Positions 48,872 through 59,686 of a stretch of 64,000 nt of DNA are shown piece by piece. Origin of the DNA: Staphylococcus sp. MI 10-1553 (GTDB lineage Bacteria; Bacillota; Bacilli; Staphylococcales; Staphylococcaceae); the NCBI RefSeq assembly GCF_010365305.1, contig NZ_CP048279.1:1736001-1800000 (forward strand), given 5' to 3'. The notes beneath the pieces are model-generated. The model made no database searches, was not told the DNA's origin, and saw nothing but the letters and a program-made list of their open reading frames with translations. The position numbers and the translations under genes are program-made. Numbering within the stretch: position 1 is the stretch's first letter; every line of letters begins with the position of its first letter.

Positions 48872-50422
48872 TTACACAGTCACCATCGTAGGTTCACTCA
48901 CGCCAACAAATTCACCATTTAATGAATATTGTTTCGCTTCAACAATTTTTACATCTACAATTTTACCGATAACAGATTTTGGTGCACGGAAGTTAACTAA
49001 TTTGTTCTTTTCAGTATAACCCGCTAAAACTGCTTCATCTTTTTTACTTGCACCTTCACATAATACGCGAACTGTTTCACCTTCATACGCTTTTAATGCA
49101 CGTGAAGAATATTCACCTACAAGACGATTTAAACGCTGTAAACGCTCTTTCTTCACTTCAGTCGGTACATTGTCTTTCATTTTAGCAGCAGGTGTACCGT
49201 CACGTTGCGAATAAAGATACGTATAAGCGTGTTCGAAACTGACTGCTTCATATAAAGATAACGTTTCTTCAAATTGTGCTTCTGTTTCGTTTGGATAACC
49301 TACAATTATGTCTGTTGTTAATGCGACATCTGGCATGGCTGCTTTAATACGTGACACGAGATCAAGATAGCTTTCACGTGTATATTTACGCCCCATAATT
49401 TTCAACACTTGATCATTACCTGATTGAACCGGCAAGTGAATGTGTGGCACAATATTACCACCTTCAGCAATGACTTCAATCATACGGTCTGTAAAGTCCC
49501 ATGGATGGCTTGTAGTAAAACGAACACGCGGAATATCAATTTTTGAAATGTCCGCCAATAAATCGCCTAAACCATACTCAATATCTTCTATGTCTTTCCC
49601 GTATGCATTCACGTTTTGACCGAGCAATGTAATCTCTTGATAACCTTGACGCGCTAAATCACGCACTTCTTCAATAATATCTTGCGGGCGACGACTACGC
49701 TCTTTACCACGCGTAAATGGCACAATACAATATGTACAAAACTTGTCACAACCATACATAATGTTCACCCATGCTTTAATACGGCCTTGACGTACTTTAG
49801 GCAAGTTCTCAATAACATCGCCTTCTTTAGACCATACTTCCACAACCATTGCTTTAGATAAATAAGCTTCTTCTAAAATTTGTGGTAAGCGGTGAATATT
49901 ATGCGTACCAAAAATCATATCGACATTTTGGTATGATTTTAAGATTTTATTCACAACTGATTCTTCTTGTGACATACATCCACAAACGCCAATTAAGCAA
50001 TCTGGGCGCTCTTGCTTAATATGCTTTAAGTTCCCAATCTCACCAAACACTTTATTTTCCGCATTTTCACGAATTGCACACGTATTTAATAAAATGACGT
50101 CCGCTGTATTCACATCTTCAGTCGGTGTATAACCTAGAGCTGTCAAAATCCCTGCCATGACTTCTGTATCATGCGCATTCATTTGGCAACCATATGTTTT
50201 GATTAAAAATGTACGACCTTTCCCCATACCACGATATTTTTCATCAATTTGGAAATCACGGTTATATTGCACAGTTTCTTTTCCACGTTTTTTCGCATCT
50301 TTGAGACTTGGTGGCTGATAAACGTGTTCAAAATTAAAATACTTACTATAATCTTTTTCTTCTTTACTGTCACGTTGCGCTAAGACATCAATCGTTCCAG
50401 CTTTTCTTTGTTCTTCATTCAC
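48872..50422 (-). CDS. miaB: tRNA methylthiotransferase MiaB
   Basis: The 516-residue radical-SAM enzyme adds a methylthio group to i6A37. The N-terminal UPF0004 domain carries three cluster Cys ([30 protein letters not shown]); the radical-SAM CxxxCxxC is [17 protein letters not shown]; a TRAM domain ends the protein. GTG 50422 aligns with family starts (VNEEQRK) and follows AAAGGG; a TTG at 50428 is less likely. It works downstream of MiaA, also in this window. Confidence 0.96.
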   Translation of the reverse strand: MNEEQRKAGTIDVLAQRDSKEEKDYSKYFNFEHVYQPPSLKDAKKRGKETVQYNRDFQIDEKYRGMGKGRTFLIKTYGCQMNAHDTEVMAGILTALGYTPTEDVNTADVILLNTCAIRENAENKVFGEIGNLKHIKQERPDCLIGVCGCMSQEESVVNKILKSYQNVDMIFGTHNIHRLPQILEEAYLSKAMVVEVWSKEGDVIENLPKVRQGRIKAWVNIMYGCDKFCTYCIVPFTRGKERSRRPQDIIEEVRDLARQGYQEITLLGQNVNAYGKDIEDIEYGLGDLLADISKIDIPRVRFTTSHPWDFTDRMIEVIAEGGNIVPHIHLPVQSGNDQVLKIMGRKYTRESYLDLVSRIKAAMPDVALTTDIIVGYPNETEAQFEETLSLYEAVSFEHAYTYLYSQRDGTPAAKMKDNVPTEVKKERLQRLNRLVGEYSSRALKAYEGETVRVLCEGASKKDEAVLAGYTEKNKLVNFRAPKSVIGKIVDVKIVEAKQYSLNGEFVGVSEPTMVTV

Positions 50423-50525
50423 ATGCAAAACCCTTTCTGCCCATATATCATTAGTTCATTATATTAAAAATCTAGGGAAAGTGCAAAATGATATCTTCTA
50501 AATTCAATTGAAGTTGTGCAATTGA

Positions 50526-50825
50526 TTAAGCCATTTCGTCATACTTACCCGTCAACGTTTCAATACTGATTCCTTCAGTCACATGATAAAACTTCACTTG
50601 GCTAATAATGCTTGGTGATTCAAGTTCGACCATACGTTCGTTCATTTTTTGAATTAAGATCAACAAACTACTCATGTCACCTTCAATCGTTGTTTCCAAT
50701 GGTCCGACGCGATAATTTAACCCTGATTCATCTATCACTTTAATGGCTTCATCTACAAAAGGAATGACATTTTCTCCATTAGGTGTTTGCGGGATAATTT
50801 GAATGCTCATTAACGTATCTATCAT
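50526..50825 (-). CDS. Thiamine-binding protein, MTH1187/YkoF family
   Basis: The 99-residue protein has the ferredoxin-like fold pattern of the family: MSIQIIPQTPNGENVIPFVD, then YRVGPLETTIEGD, and a third strand QVKFYHVTEGIS. Such proteins bind thiamine-like ligands in the cytoplasm. It lies two genes from the thiazole transporter ThiW on the same strand, which supports a thiamine-related role. Confidence 0.85.
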   Translation of the reverse strand: MIDTLMSIQIIPQTPNGENVIPFVDEAIKVIDESGLNYRVGPLETTIEGDMSSLLILIQKMNERMVELESPSIISQVKFYHVTEGISIETLTGKYDEMA

Positions 50826-50992
50826 ATGAAAACCTCCTTAATACATTTTATTATGACTTTGATTTCATAATGTTGCAAAAATAAAGGTCTTTCAGTCAAT
50901 GGGTTTGTTTTTGCCATTTTATTTGACTTCTATTTTTAGGCTACAAATAACTACACCTTTCTTCACTTTCATTTAATAGCAAAAACTGACAC

Positions 50993-51036
50993 AAAAAAAT
51001 AAGACTAGGAGGTTGTGATGATATGCTCCCAGCCTT
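50993..51036 (-). terminator. korB terminator
   Basis: AAGgCTGGGAG and CTCCTAGtCTT form a stem with two small mismatches; ATTTTTTT follows on the minus strand. Confidence 0.8.
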
Positions 51037-51097
51037 ACTAAAAATAACGTATATCCAATAAATTTGAGTGAATGCGCTTAAAATTTTCATACTTTTA

Positions 51098-51964
51098 TTA
51101 TACAAATTGCTTTGTAAATGACTCAAACTGTTCTTCTGTTAAACTCAAGTCTTGATGTGCTAATGGTGTTTCTGCTAAGCCGTCAATTTGTGACTCATAT
51201 GAAGGTGTTGTCGTATCTTGGTATACAATCCCTTTGACTAATGAATCATGTTCGAGCACGGTTTGTAATGCAGCTTGTTTATTGCTGACGTCATAATTTT
51301 CAATATCATCAATAGCAGTTAAATTCTCTTTAAACCAGTCATACGTATTGATTTTATTGTATGTGACACATGGTGAAAAGACGTTTACAAATGAAAAACC
51401 ATCGTGATTAATCGCGTCTTCAATTATTTTCGTTAACGCTTTAATATCACTAGAGAAACCTTGTGCAACAAATGTCGCCCCTGATGATAATGCCAGCTCT
51501 AATGGCGCAACGTTTTGTTCGATATTACCTTTAGGTGTTGTTTTAGTCACAAATCCTGGTGCTGATGAAGGTGATGTTTGTCCTTTAGTCAGTCCGTAAA
51601 TTTGGTTGTCCATCACGATATAAGTGATATTCATATTTCGGCGTAACGCATGAATCGTATGCCCCATACCGATAGCATAACCATCGCCGTCACCACCAGA
51701 AGCAATCACTGTAAGGTCACGGTTTGCCATTTTCACACCTTGTGCTAATGGTAATGCACGCCCATGAATGGAATGGACACCGTAAGAGTTCACGTAACCT
51801 GATAGACGTCCTGAACAACCAATCCCTGTAATGAGTGCCACTTCATCTGGTTCTAATCCAACGTTTGCAGCTGCTTTTTGGATGGCCGCTTGTACTGAGA
51901 AGTCGCCACAACCGGGACACCAATTGGGTTTCACATTATTTCTAAAATCTTTAAATGTAGCCAA
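51098..51964 (-). CDS. korB: 2-oxoacid:acceptor (ferredoxin) oxidoreductase beta subunit
   Basis: The 288-residue subunit binds thiamine diphosphate: CPGCGDFSVQAAIQKAA, GIGCSGRLSGYVN, and the TPP/Mg motif ASGGDGDGYAIGMGHTIHA. With KorA it oxidises a 2-oxoacid, probably 2-oxoglutarate, to the CoA thioester. A TTG start (51962-51964) immediately follows the korA stop and is preceded by AAAGGAG inside korA, so translation is coupled. Confidence 0.94.
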   Translation of the reverse strand: MATFKDFRNNVKPNWCPGCGDFSVQAAIQKAAANVGLEPDEVALITGIGCSGRLSGYVNSYGVHSIHGRALPLAQGVKMANRDLTVIASGGDGDGYAIGMGHTIHALRRNMNITYIVMDNQIYGLTKGQTSPSSAPGFVTKTTPKGNIEQNVAPLELALSSGATFVAQGFSSDIKALTKIIEDAINHDGFSFVNVFSPCVTYNKINTYDWFKENLTAIDDIENYDVSNKQAALQTVLEHDSLVKGIVYQDTTTPSYESQIDGLAETPLAHQDLSLTEEQFESFTKQFV

Positions 51965-53725
51965 TTACACTCTCTCCTTTAATGCATTCAAAATTTCTAA
52001 TCCTTTATGCTCAATTTCGTGTGGTAAAAATGGTGTACCGTCATATTTCGTTTGTTTGACGAGTTTGTCACCTAAGTTCACGTTCATTTTAATAATATTC
52101 GCCAGTTGGCCTTGATAGTTATGTTCGACAACAACGACTTTTTTCGCTTTATCTACAGCGTCTTGAATGACTTCTGTTGGGAATGGATGTAATTGTCGAA
52201 TTTGTAAATGGTTAATACGGTGTCCTTGTTGTTCTAAACGTGATGTCCCTTCTTGGATGGCACCTTTTGTTGAAATAAATCCAAGGTATAAAATGTCTGC
52301 ATCATCATGTGTCGCTGTACCTTCTACCGGTTTTGGAATGACTAATTTTTCTGTCTTGCGCATACGTTTATCCATTTGATTTTGACGATTTTCTGCCGCT
52401 TCACTCGGCTTACCTTCTTCATTATGCTCGACACCTGTCACATGGTGAATGCCGCCTTTAACACCTGGAATTGGACGTGGTGACACACCAGATTCTGTAA
52501 TAGCATAACGTTTGAAGTAATCTTTGTCGTCCTCGTCTCTTTCTATATCTTCAGTAATCGTTGCGCCTCGACGAATTTCAATTTTCGAATGGTCGAGTGC
52601 TTTCACAGTTTGCTTACCTAATGACAGTTGTAAATCACTTAATAAAATAACTGGACATTGATATTCTTCAGCTAAGTTAAATGCCTCTACCGTTAAGTAA
52701 AATGCGTCTTCTGCATCTGTCGGCGCAAGAACAATTTTCGGAATATCACCGTGTGTGCCGTAAATCATTTGCATTAAATCGGATTGTTCTTGTTTTGTCG
52801 GTAAACCTGTCGATGGGCCCCCACGTTGCGTATTGATGACTACAAATGGTGTTTCAGTCATCCCTGATAAACCAATTGCTTCCATCATTAATGATAAACC
52901 TGGGCCTGCTGACGCTGTAAAGGCACGTACGCCCCCGTAGTTTGCACCAATCGCCATCGTTGCAGCTGCAATTTCATCTTCTGTTTGAATGACTGAACCA
53001 CCTACTTTAGGTAAATTGTCAATCATATACTCCATTACTTCTGAAGCTGGCGTGATAGGATACGCTGCCATAAATCTTGAGCCCGCTGAAATGGCACCTA
53101 AACCAATCGCATCATTCCCAATCATATAGAGGTGAGGTACGCCGCTACTTTCTTCTAATTCAAAGTCACCGCTCACTTCACCCATTTGTGCTTGCATTAA
53201 ACGATAGCCTTCATTTAATGCTTGAATATTTAAATCGACTACTTTTTCACCTTTTTTCTCGAACATATTCGTAATTAACGATTCAAAAGTATCAGTATTC
53301 AAGTGCATTAATGCTGCTGTTGCACCAATCGCTACCATGTTTTTCATTAAAGTCGTCCCTAATTCTTTAGCCACTTCTGTAAATGGTAGGACGATAAGTT
53401 GTGCCTTACTCTCTTCCGGCTTCTCTGGTTTTGCCTTACTATCTGCTAAAATGACACTATCTTCACGCATTTCGTGATGGTTCAACACAATCGTTTCTTG
53501 GTCGAACGCTACCAGAATATCTAAATCATCACTAATGGCATGCACAGGTGTTGTCGAAACACGGATTTTATTATTAGTATGACCACCTTTAATACGGCTT
53601 GAGAAATGACGATAACCGTATAAATAATAGCCTTTGCGGTTCATAGCAGTAGCGAAAATTTCACCCGTTGATTCGATACCTTCGCCTTGCTGACCTCCCA
53701 CTTTCCATGATAATTGAGATTTCAT
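51965..53725 (-). CDS. korA: 2-oxoacid:acceptor (ferredoxin) oxidoreductase, fused gamma-alpha subunit
   Basis: The 586-residue protein joins an N-terminal gamma domain (GGQQGEGIESTGEIFATAMN, about 1-185) to the alpha pyrimidine-binding domain (GNDAIGLGAISAGSRFMAAY, ITPASEVMEY, ASAGPGLSLMMEAIGLSG). A C-terminal domain ends in EVIQDAVDKAKKVVVVEHNY. It forms the korAB pair and supplies an alternative to the 2-oxoglutarate dehydrogenase complex. A terminator at 53774-53805 separates it from ymdB. Confidence 0.94.
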   Translation of the reverse strand: MKSQLSWKVGGQQGEGIESTGEIFATAMNRKGYYLYGYRHFSSRIKGGHTNNKIRVSTTPVHAISDDLDILVAFDQETIVLNHHEMREDSVILADSKAKPEKPEESKAQLIVLPFTEVAKELGTTLMKNMVAIGATAALMHLNTDTFESLITNMFEKKGEKVVDLNIQALNEGYRLMQAQMGEVSGDFELEESSGVPHLYMIGNDAIGLGAISAGSRFMAAYPITPASEVMEYMIDNLPKVGGSVIQTEDEIAAATMAIGANYGGVRAFTASAGPGLSLMMEAIGLSGMTETPFVVINTQRGGPSTGLPTKQEQSDLMQMIYGTHGDIPKIVLAPTDAEDAFYLTVEAFNLAEEYQCPVILLSDLQLSLGKQTVKALDHSKIEIRRGATITEDIERDEDDKDYFKRYAITESGVSPRPIPGVKGGIHHVTGVEHNEEGKPSEAAENRQNQMDKRMRKTEKLVIPKPVEGTATHDDADILYLGFISTKGAIQEGTSRLEQQGHRINHLQIRQLHPFPTEVIQDAVDKAKKVVVVEHNYQGQLANIIKMNVNLGDKLVKQTKYDGTPFLPHEIEHKGLEILNALKERV

Positions 53726-53773
53726 AGATTTAGCCTCCTACACGTTTGAATTCACTCAATATTTTATCAAAAT

Positions 53774-53810
53774 AACCCACTATTTGCTCTACAAAATAGT
53801 GGGTTTGAAA
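53774..53810 (-). terminator. ymdB terminator
   Basis: AACCCACTATTT and its perfect 12-bp complement flank an 8-nt loop; TTATTTTG follows on the minus strand. Confidence 0.8.
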
Positions 53811-53876
53811 AAAATTCATACTAATGGCGGATAGGGATATATCACAATTCAGCCATTTTTTAACGAACCTATTTCA

Positions 53877-54671
53877 TTATGCTTCAAATGGATGATCTTC
53901 ATTAATTAAAATACGATCAATCTTTTTCGCTGTGCCATCTTCTTTCAAATCAATGATGACACCTGACAACACGCTTCGTCCTTCATCCGGTACGACATGG
54001 CGTTGCGGCAAACTCGTAATAAAACGTTTAATGACTTCATCACGGTTAATACCTAATATACCATCGTAATAACCCGTCATCCCTACATCTGTAATATATG
54101 CCGTTCCTTGTGGCAAAATACGGTTGTCTGACGTTTGAATATGGGTATGTGTGCCCACAATTGCACTGACACGCCCATCTAAATACCACGCCATCGCATT
54201 TTTTTCTGAAGTCGTCTCAGCATGAAAATCGACAAAAATATAATCTGCCTCTTTTTTAGCTTCTGTAATCAACTGGTCTGCTTTTTTAAATGGATCGTCA
54301 ATCATAGGCATAAAACTACGCCCTTGTAAGTTGATGACTGCCAATTTTTTAGCATTAAGTTGAAGGATGCGCATCCCAATACCTGGTGCTTCATCTGGAA
54401 AATTGGCAGGTCTCACGAGTCGTGTCGCTTCATGGATAAAGTCATAAATTTCACGTTGTCCATACGTGTGGTTACCCATCGTCATAAAATCGACACCTTC
54501 ACGTAACAACTGCTTATATATTTTTTCAGTTAACCCTTTGCCGTGTGCCGCGTTTTCAGCATTCACAATCGTTAACGTAGGGCGATAATGTTGTTTAAGT
54601 TTCGGCAACAGCTCTGAAATCGTTTGGCGACCGACCTTCCCAACAATATCACCTATAAATAAAATCCTCAT
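53877..54671 (-). CDS. ymdB: YmdB-type metallophosphoesterase (TIGR00282)
   Basis: The 264-residue enzyme has the dinuclear-metal ligands in FIGDIVGKVGRQ, NAENAAHGKG, MTMGNHTYGQ, VDFHAETTSEK and GTHTHIQTSDNR. YmdB hydrolyses cyclic mononucleotides in Bacillus and influences biofilm and motility decisions. It is encoded between korA and the cation-ATPase operon; in many Firmicutes it is next to rny, which here lies 3.5 kb upstream with the metal-efflux genes between. Confidence 0.93.
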   Translation of the reverse strand: MRILFIGDIVGKVGRQTISELLPKLKQHYRPTLTIVNAENAAHGKGLTEKIYKQLLREGVDFMTMGNHTYGQREIYDFIHEATRLVRPANFPDEAPGIGMRILQLNAKKLAVINLQGRSFMPMIDDPFKKADQLITEAKKEADYIFVDFHAETTSEKNAMAWYLDGRVSAIVGTHTHIQTSDNRILPQGTAYITDVGMTGYYDGILGINRDEVIKRFITSLPQRHVVPDEGRSVLSGVIIDLKEDGTAKKIDRILINEDHPFEA

Positions 54672-55000
54672 ATTTTTCGTCCTCTCTAATCCCCCTTCTT
54701 TGTATTTTATATCGTTTTTAAAATAGAAAACTTTACATTGGGGAGATGCAAAAACATTTTAAAGGGACATCCATTAACATTATTGTCATGACATGTCCCT
54801 GGTTCATCGTCATGCTTGAACTACTTTACATCACGATTTTACATGTATGTTGATACGTTTTATTGTACCGTTCTCACCATCGATGTCAACGTATGCGAGC
54901 AAAATTATAGCCTGAAGTTGACTTAACCCCTTCATCATACTTCATAAAGGCTGCGTTAACGCCATTTTGAAGATTTTATTTGCCAATACAAATTCATCAT
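54672..55000. other. Intergenic region
   Basis: No gene is seen. It contains a hairpin AGGGACAT/ATGTCCCT (54773-54780, 54793-54800) upstream of ymdB and a GCGTTAACGC palindrome close behind the cation ATPase gene. Confidence 0.5.
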
Positions 55001-57181
55001 TTAATCCGTCGTAGCTTCAGGCCTACCCGCTTTAACATACAGTAAACGAATGGCATTTAAAGCGACAATCAACGTTGCCCCCATATCAGAAAATACGGCA
55101 ATCCATAACGTTAACCAACCTGGAATTACAAGTAACAACGCCAATAATTTAATCGCAATCGCAAAGGTAATATTCGCCTTAATGATGGTCATCGTTTTCT
55201 GACTCAAACGATACGTAAAAGGTAATTTCGACATATCGTCACTGAGGAGGGCAATATCCGCAGTCTCAAGTGCTGTATCTGTACTCGCACCTCCCATCGC
55301 AATGCCAACTGATGCGCTCGCCAGTGCTGGTGCGTCATTCACCCCGTCACCGACCATTGCAACTGTACTATATTGCTGTTTAAGCTGTTCAATTTCATTT
55401 AATTTATCTACAGGCATCAGATCTGCTTTAACATCTGACATGTGAAGTCTTTGAGCAATCGCTCGTGCTGTTTTCTCATTGTCTCCTGTCAACATAACAG
55501 TGTGTTGAATGCCAAGTTCACGAAGCATCTGTATCGCTTTTTGAGACTGTTCACGCACTTCATCACGCACAGCAATCAACATACGTAACGCATCATCCAT
55601 TGACACGAGAATGACCGTATGCCCTTGTTCTTGTAATTGTTGAACCTGGGTTGTCATAGCAGGTTGAGCTACATTAAACATTTGCGGTTGTCCAATGACG
55701 AAATGATGCCCGCCAATATTTGCCGTCACACCTTGACCTGTTTGTGAATGAAAATCTGTCACATCATATTGTTCAAAATGGTGATGATTGGATTGTGCAT
55801 AACGAACAATCGCACGTGCAAGCGGATGATCCGAACGACTTTCAATTGCTGCAACTTGTGCAATCAAATTGGGGTCATCACGATCTTCTGTTAAAGTCAT
55901 AACAGTTGTCACTTCAGGTTGTCCCATCGTCAGTGTCCCTGTTTTATCAAAAGCTAATACACGAATACGACTCATTTGTTCTAGGTGAATCCCCCCTTTA
56001 ATGAGCACACCATTTTTCGCTGCATTACCAATACTCGATACGATAGAAATCGGAGTTGCAATGACTAACGCACAAGGACAGCCAACGACAAGCACGGCTA
56101 AACCTTGATAAATCCACGTTAAAAATGATTGATGTAACACTACTGGAGGCACTATCGCAACAAGTAACGCGATGACCATAATGGCCGGTGTATAATAACG
56201 CGCAAACTTTTCAATAAATGCTTGTGCCGGTGTTTGATTTAATTGAGCTTTTTCAACGAGTTGAATCATTTTCGCTAATGTCGTATGTGCTACTGTTTTC
56301 GTGACACGCACTTCAAGGACGCCATCTTCATTCAATGTTCCTGCAAAAACTTCTGCACCTTCCACTTTTTCAACCGGCATCGACTCACCTGTAATGGCGG
56401 CCTGATTAACTGCAGCACGCCCAGCGACTACAACACCATCTAACGCAATTTTTTGTCCCGGTTTAATATATAAGGTTTCATCGATTACAATGTCATCAAC
56501 AGGCACCTTTACATATTGGCCATTTCGTAAAACTGTCGCTTCATCTGGCGCAATATCCATTAAAGATTGCATCGACTGACGTGCTTTATCCATAGAAAAT
56601 GTTTCAAGCGCCTCACTCATCGCAAATAAAATGACGACAGCTGCCACTTCTCCCCATTGACCGATGAGTGCACCACCAATGACCGCAATCATCATCAATG
56701 TGTGCATATCAAATTCGAGATGCACTAAATTTTTAACACCTCGGATGAGTAACGCACTTCCACTTAATAAAATCGAACAAGCGAATAATAAAATCGTCAT
56801 CACATAGTTTTCACCACTCATCAAATGTGAGATGTAACCAAGTAGCATGAACAACGTCGCCACACATATAGATTGATGCGCTTTATAAAATTGTTTCGAC
56901 TTATCAAACCAAGATGTCGGGTGATCCGTTTTTCTTTGGTCAGCCTTCGTACCACCCTTTTTCCGATCATCTAACGTCAATTTTAAATTTTCAAAAGCGC
57001 CCGCCCCTTCTAATTCTTCAACAGTGGTGTCGCCCGTCACATAAATTTTTGAAGCACCAAAATTCACTTGTGCCTCTTCAACTGACGCAAGATCTCGGAC
57101 ATTTCTTTCAAATTTACCAGCACAATTGGCGCATGATAAACCTTCTATTTTGTATGTTTTACGACTTTGAATCATCTTCAT
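55001..57181 (-). CDS. cadA: Cadmium/zinc-exporting P1B-type ATPase (CadA family)
   Basis: The 726-residue pump has one N-terminal metal-binding domain (GLSCANCAGKFERNV), eight membrane helices with the transport motif VVGCPCALVIATP, the phosphorylation site AFDKTGTLTMG, HP motif SDHPLARAI, and MLTGDNEKTA plus GDGVNDAPALA. The CPC motif with a downstream region as in CadA/ZntA suggests export of Cd, Zn or Pb. The start is uncertain among 57202, 57181 and 57175; all overlap cadC. Confidence 0.92.
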   Translation of the reverse strand: MKMIQSRKTYKIEGLSCANCAGKFERNVRDLASVEEAQVNFGASKIYVTGDTTVEELEGAGAFENLKLTLDDRKKGGTKADQRKTDHPTSWFDKSKQFYKAHQSICVATLFMLLGYISHLMSGENYVMTILLFACSILLSGSALLIRGVKNLVHLEFDMHTLMMIAVIGGALIGQWGEVAAVVILFAMSEALETFSMDKARQSMQSLMDIAPDEATVLRNGQYVKVPVDDIVIDETLYIKPGQKIALDGVVVAGRAAVNQAAITGESMPVEKVEGAEVFAGTLNEDGVLEVRVTKTVAHTTLAKMIQLVEKAQLNQTPAQAFIEKFARYYTPAIMVIALLVAIVPPVVLHQSFLTWIYQGLAVLVVGCPCALVIATPISIVSSIGNAAKNGVLIKGGIHLEQMSRIRVLAFDKTGTLTMGQPEVTTVMTLTEDRDDPNLIAQVAAIESRSDHPLARAIVRYAQSNHHHFEQYDVTDFHSQTGQGVTANIGGHHFVIGQPQMFNVAQPAMTTQVQQLQEQGHTVILVSMDDALRMLIAVRDEVREQSQKAIQMLRELGIQHTVMLTGDNEKTARAIAQRLHMSDVKADLMPVDKLNEIEQLKQQYSTVAMVGDGVNDAPALASASVGIAMGGASTDTALETADIALLSDDMSKLPFTYRLSQKTMTIIKANITFAIAIKLLALLLVIPGWLTLWIAVFSDMGATLIVALNAIRLLYVKAGRPEATTD

Positions 57182-57539
57182 CCACTTCTTTCTTATGTTC
57201 AATAGATATCATCATCAATTGTCGAATATGTTCATCATACAAACGATAAAATGCACGTTTACCCGATTTGCGGTATGTCACAATGCCGTTTTTATAAAGA
57301 GATCTCAAGTGGTGAGACGCATTGGCTACGGTTACATTTAAAATTTCCGCAATATCACAAACACACAATTCATCATGGTGGCAAAGCGCGAGCACGATTT
57401 TAGATCGGTTAATGTCAGCAATACTCTTAAACATTCGACTCACCTGCTCAATATTCGAAGCGGCAATCTCCTCTTTCGACTGTTGTACAGCTTCAACGTC
57501 AATACTAAACGTATCACAAGTTGCAATTTTTTGAGTCAT
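57159..57539 (-). CDS. cadC: ArsR/SmtB-family metal-sensing repressor (CadC-like)
   Basis: The 126-residue repressor has the winged helix INRSKIVLALCHHDELCVCD, then NVTVANASHHLRSLYKNGIV. Four Cys fit the CadC thiolate site: one in IATCDTF near the N terminus and the pair ELCVCD before the recognition helix; this site senses Cd or Pb. A C-terminal DEHIRQLMMISIEHKKE could hold a zinc site. It overlaps cadA and represses both genes; an operator lies at 57603-57624. Confidence 0.92.
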   Translation of the reverse strand: MTQKIATCDTFSIDVEAVQQSKEEIAASNIEQVSRMFKSIADINRSKIVLALCHHDELCVCDIAEILNVTVANASHHLRSLYKNGIVTYRKSGKRAFYRLYDEHIRQLMMISIEHKKEVDEDDSKS

Positions 57540-57602
57540 TACATCTTCATATCCTTTTTATACATTAATTTTATATTAAAATTATAACTTCTTTTTGCAT
57601 AT

Positions 57603-57624
57603 CATTCAAGCGTTCGTTTGAATG
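57603..57624. promoter_or_regulatory. CadC operator candidate
   Basis: CATTCAAGCGTTCGTTTGAATG is a perfect 7-bp inverted repeat (CATTCAA/TTGAATG) around an 8-bp centre, about 60 bases upstream of cadC. It is like the AT-rich palindromes recognised by ArsR-family repressors. Confidence 0.6.
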
Positions 57625-57737
57625 AAAAATATGATTAATTTATAACGAAGAGGGTAATGCACTTTTAGGAAGACTTATGGTGCGATTCAATCATAAGTGA
57701 TGTATAAAACAAAAAACTAGGAGATGTTTTTTAATTT

Positions 57738-57956
57738 ATGTCAATTCATATTGATCCAGAAAAATTTGCAGAACTTGTAGTTAGCGCAAATCCGTCTAAA
57801 AAGTTAAAACCTGAAGAAATAGCGAAAGAAAGTATTGATTTGTATATCCACGCATATCGTATGGCAGAACGCTACACGAATATTTCTTCAAATTGCTATG
57901 ATACCGCAAGTGCATTGGAAGAATTGAAAGAGACAGAATTAAATCTTTATAGATAA
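57738..57956 (+). CDS. Conserved hypothetical protein (72 aa)
   Basis: MSIHIDPEKFAELVVSANPS opens a soluble helical protein ending ALEELKETELNLYR. The ribosome binding site (TAGGAGATG) is good. I recognise no domain. It converges with rny across a bidirectional terminator. It may be transcribed away from the cadC promoter. Confidence 0.75.
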   Translation: MSIHIDPEKFAELVVSANPSKKLKPEEIAKESIDLYIHAYRMAERYTNISSNCYDTASALEELKETELNLYR

Positions 57957-58068
57957 GACATCGAATTTTATTGAAATCATCCTCATTGATAACGATTTTG
58001 AATTTTACAATCGCTATCATGGGCGCGGGTTTTAATGTTAAAGTCAACATGTATTTAAAGCATATAAA

Positions 58069-58111
58069 AAAGCAAGTATCTTTATACCCTTTAATAAAGA
58101 TACTTGCTTTT
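58069..58111. terminator. Bidirectional terminator between the 72-aa gene and rny
   Basis: AAGCAAGTATCTTTAT and its 16-bp perfect complement enclose an 8-nt loop. Confidence 0.9.
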
Positions 58112-58126
58112 CGTTTTCATACGCAA

Positions 58127-59686
58127 TTATTTCGCATATTCAATTGCTCTCGTCTCACGAACGACTGTCACTTTGATATGACCCGGATATTGCAGTTCAC
58201 CTTCAATTTGATTTTTAATATCTCGCGCTAAACGGTGAGATTTTAAGTCATCAATCGTATCAGGTTCTACAATAACGCGAATTTCTCGACCTGCTTGAAT
58301 CGCAAAGGCCTTTTCAACACCTTCATAATTCTCAGAGATTTCTTCTAAACGCTCTAAACGCTTGATGTAGTTCTCTAATGTTTCTTTTCTTGCCCCTGGT
58401 CTTGCAGCAGATAATGCATCAGCTGCAGCAACTAAAATTGAGATGATAGAAGTTGGCTCCACATCACCATGATGAGAATGTATCGCATTAATCACTGTTT
58501 CAGGTTCGCCATATTTTTTGGCTAACTCAACACCGATTTCTACGTGACTGCCTTCCACTTCATGGTCAATGGCCTTACCAATATCATGTAATAAACCTGC
58601 ACGTTTCGCTAATGTCACATCTTCATTCAGTTCTGCAGCAAGCATACCTGACAGATGCGCAACTTCAATAGAATGTTTCAATACATTTTGGCCGTAACTT
58701 GTACGGTAATGCATACGACCTAATATTTTAATCAAATCTGGATGCATATTATGAACATTTAATTCGAATGTTGCATGTTCACCAGCGTCACGAATAATTT
58801 CGTCTACTTCACGTCTTGATTTTTCAACCATATCTTCTATGCGTCCAGGATGAATACGCCCATCTGACACTAGATTAATTAATGCTGTTTTCGCAATTTC
58901 TCGACGAATCGGATCAAAACCTGATAAAATAACTGCTTCTGGCGTATCATCAATAATTAAATCAATACCTGTAAGCGTTTCTAACGTACGAATATTTCGA
59001 CCTTCACGACCGATAATTCGTCCTTTCATTTCATCATTAGGCAAGTTTACAACTGAAACTGTTGATTCAGAAGTATGATCTGCAGCAAAACGTTGCACTA
59101 CTGTAGCGAGCAACTCTTTAGCATTTTGGTTTACTTTTTCTTTTGCTTCATTTTCTTTTTCTTTAACAAGTACTGCAATATCTTGTGACAACTCATCTTC
59201 TACACGTGATAATTGTTCTTTACGTGCTTCTTCTTGTGTGAGACCGGAGATGCGTTCTAGTTCTTGTTCGTGCTTCATTATTATCGATTGAACACTACTC
59301 TCTTTTGCATCTACTTGTTGTTGTCTTTCTTCAAGTTTAGATTCTTTTTGCTCTAAAATCTCATCCTTCTTATCGAGTAGATCAGATTTCCGCTCCAAGT
59401 TTTCCTCTTTTTGAAGAAGTCGGGATTCTTGCCTTTGAAGCTCAGTACGTCGTTCTCTAAGTTCGTTTTCAGCACGTTCTCGGAGAATTTGGTTTTCTTC
59501 TTTCGCTTCGATTAACTTCTCTTTTTTAAGGTTTTCTGCTTCTTTGTTTGCTTGTTCAAGAATATCTTTCGCAGTTTGCTTAGCTTGCAACTGCTTTTGG
59601 TAAATCAAGTTTTGGGCGATAAAATACCCTACAACAACTCCTAGAATGATACCCAGCAAAATGAGTAAGAGGCTTAATAAATTCAC
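58127..59686 (-). CDS. rny: Ribonuclease Y
   Basis: The 519-residue endoribonuclease starts mRNA decay at the membrane. It has one N-terminal transmembrane helix ([20 protein letters not shown]), a long charged coiled coil (about 30-190), a KH RNA-binding domain ([20 protein letters not shown]) and an HD catalytic domain ([23 protein letters not shown]). It is followed by nothing on its strand up to the bidirectional terminator; recA lies upstream with its own terminator. Confidence 0.97.
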   Translation of the reverse strand: MNLLSLLLILLGIILGVVVGYFIAQNLIYQKQLQAKQTAKDILEQANKEAENLKKEKLIEAKEENQILRERAENELRERRTELQRQESRLLQKEENLERKSDLLDKKDEILEQKESKLEERQQQVDAKESSVQSIIMKHEQELERISGLTQEEARKEQLSRVEDELSQDIAVLVKEKENEAKEKVNQNAKELLATVVQRFAADHTSESTVSVVNLPNDEMKGRIIGREGRNIRTLETLTGIDLIIDDTPEAVILSGFDPIRREIAKTALINLVSDGRIHPGRIEDMVEKSRREVDEIIRDAGEHATFELNVHNMHPDLIKILGRMHYRTSYGQNVLKHSIEVAHLSGMLAAELNEDVTLAKRAGLLHDIGKAIDHEVEGSHVEIGVELAKKYGEPETVINAIHSHHGDVEPTSIISILVAAADALSAARPGARKETLENYIKRLERLEEISENYEGVEKAFAIQAGREIRVIVEPDTIDDLKSHRLARDIKNQIEGELQYPGHIKVTVVRETRAIEYAK

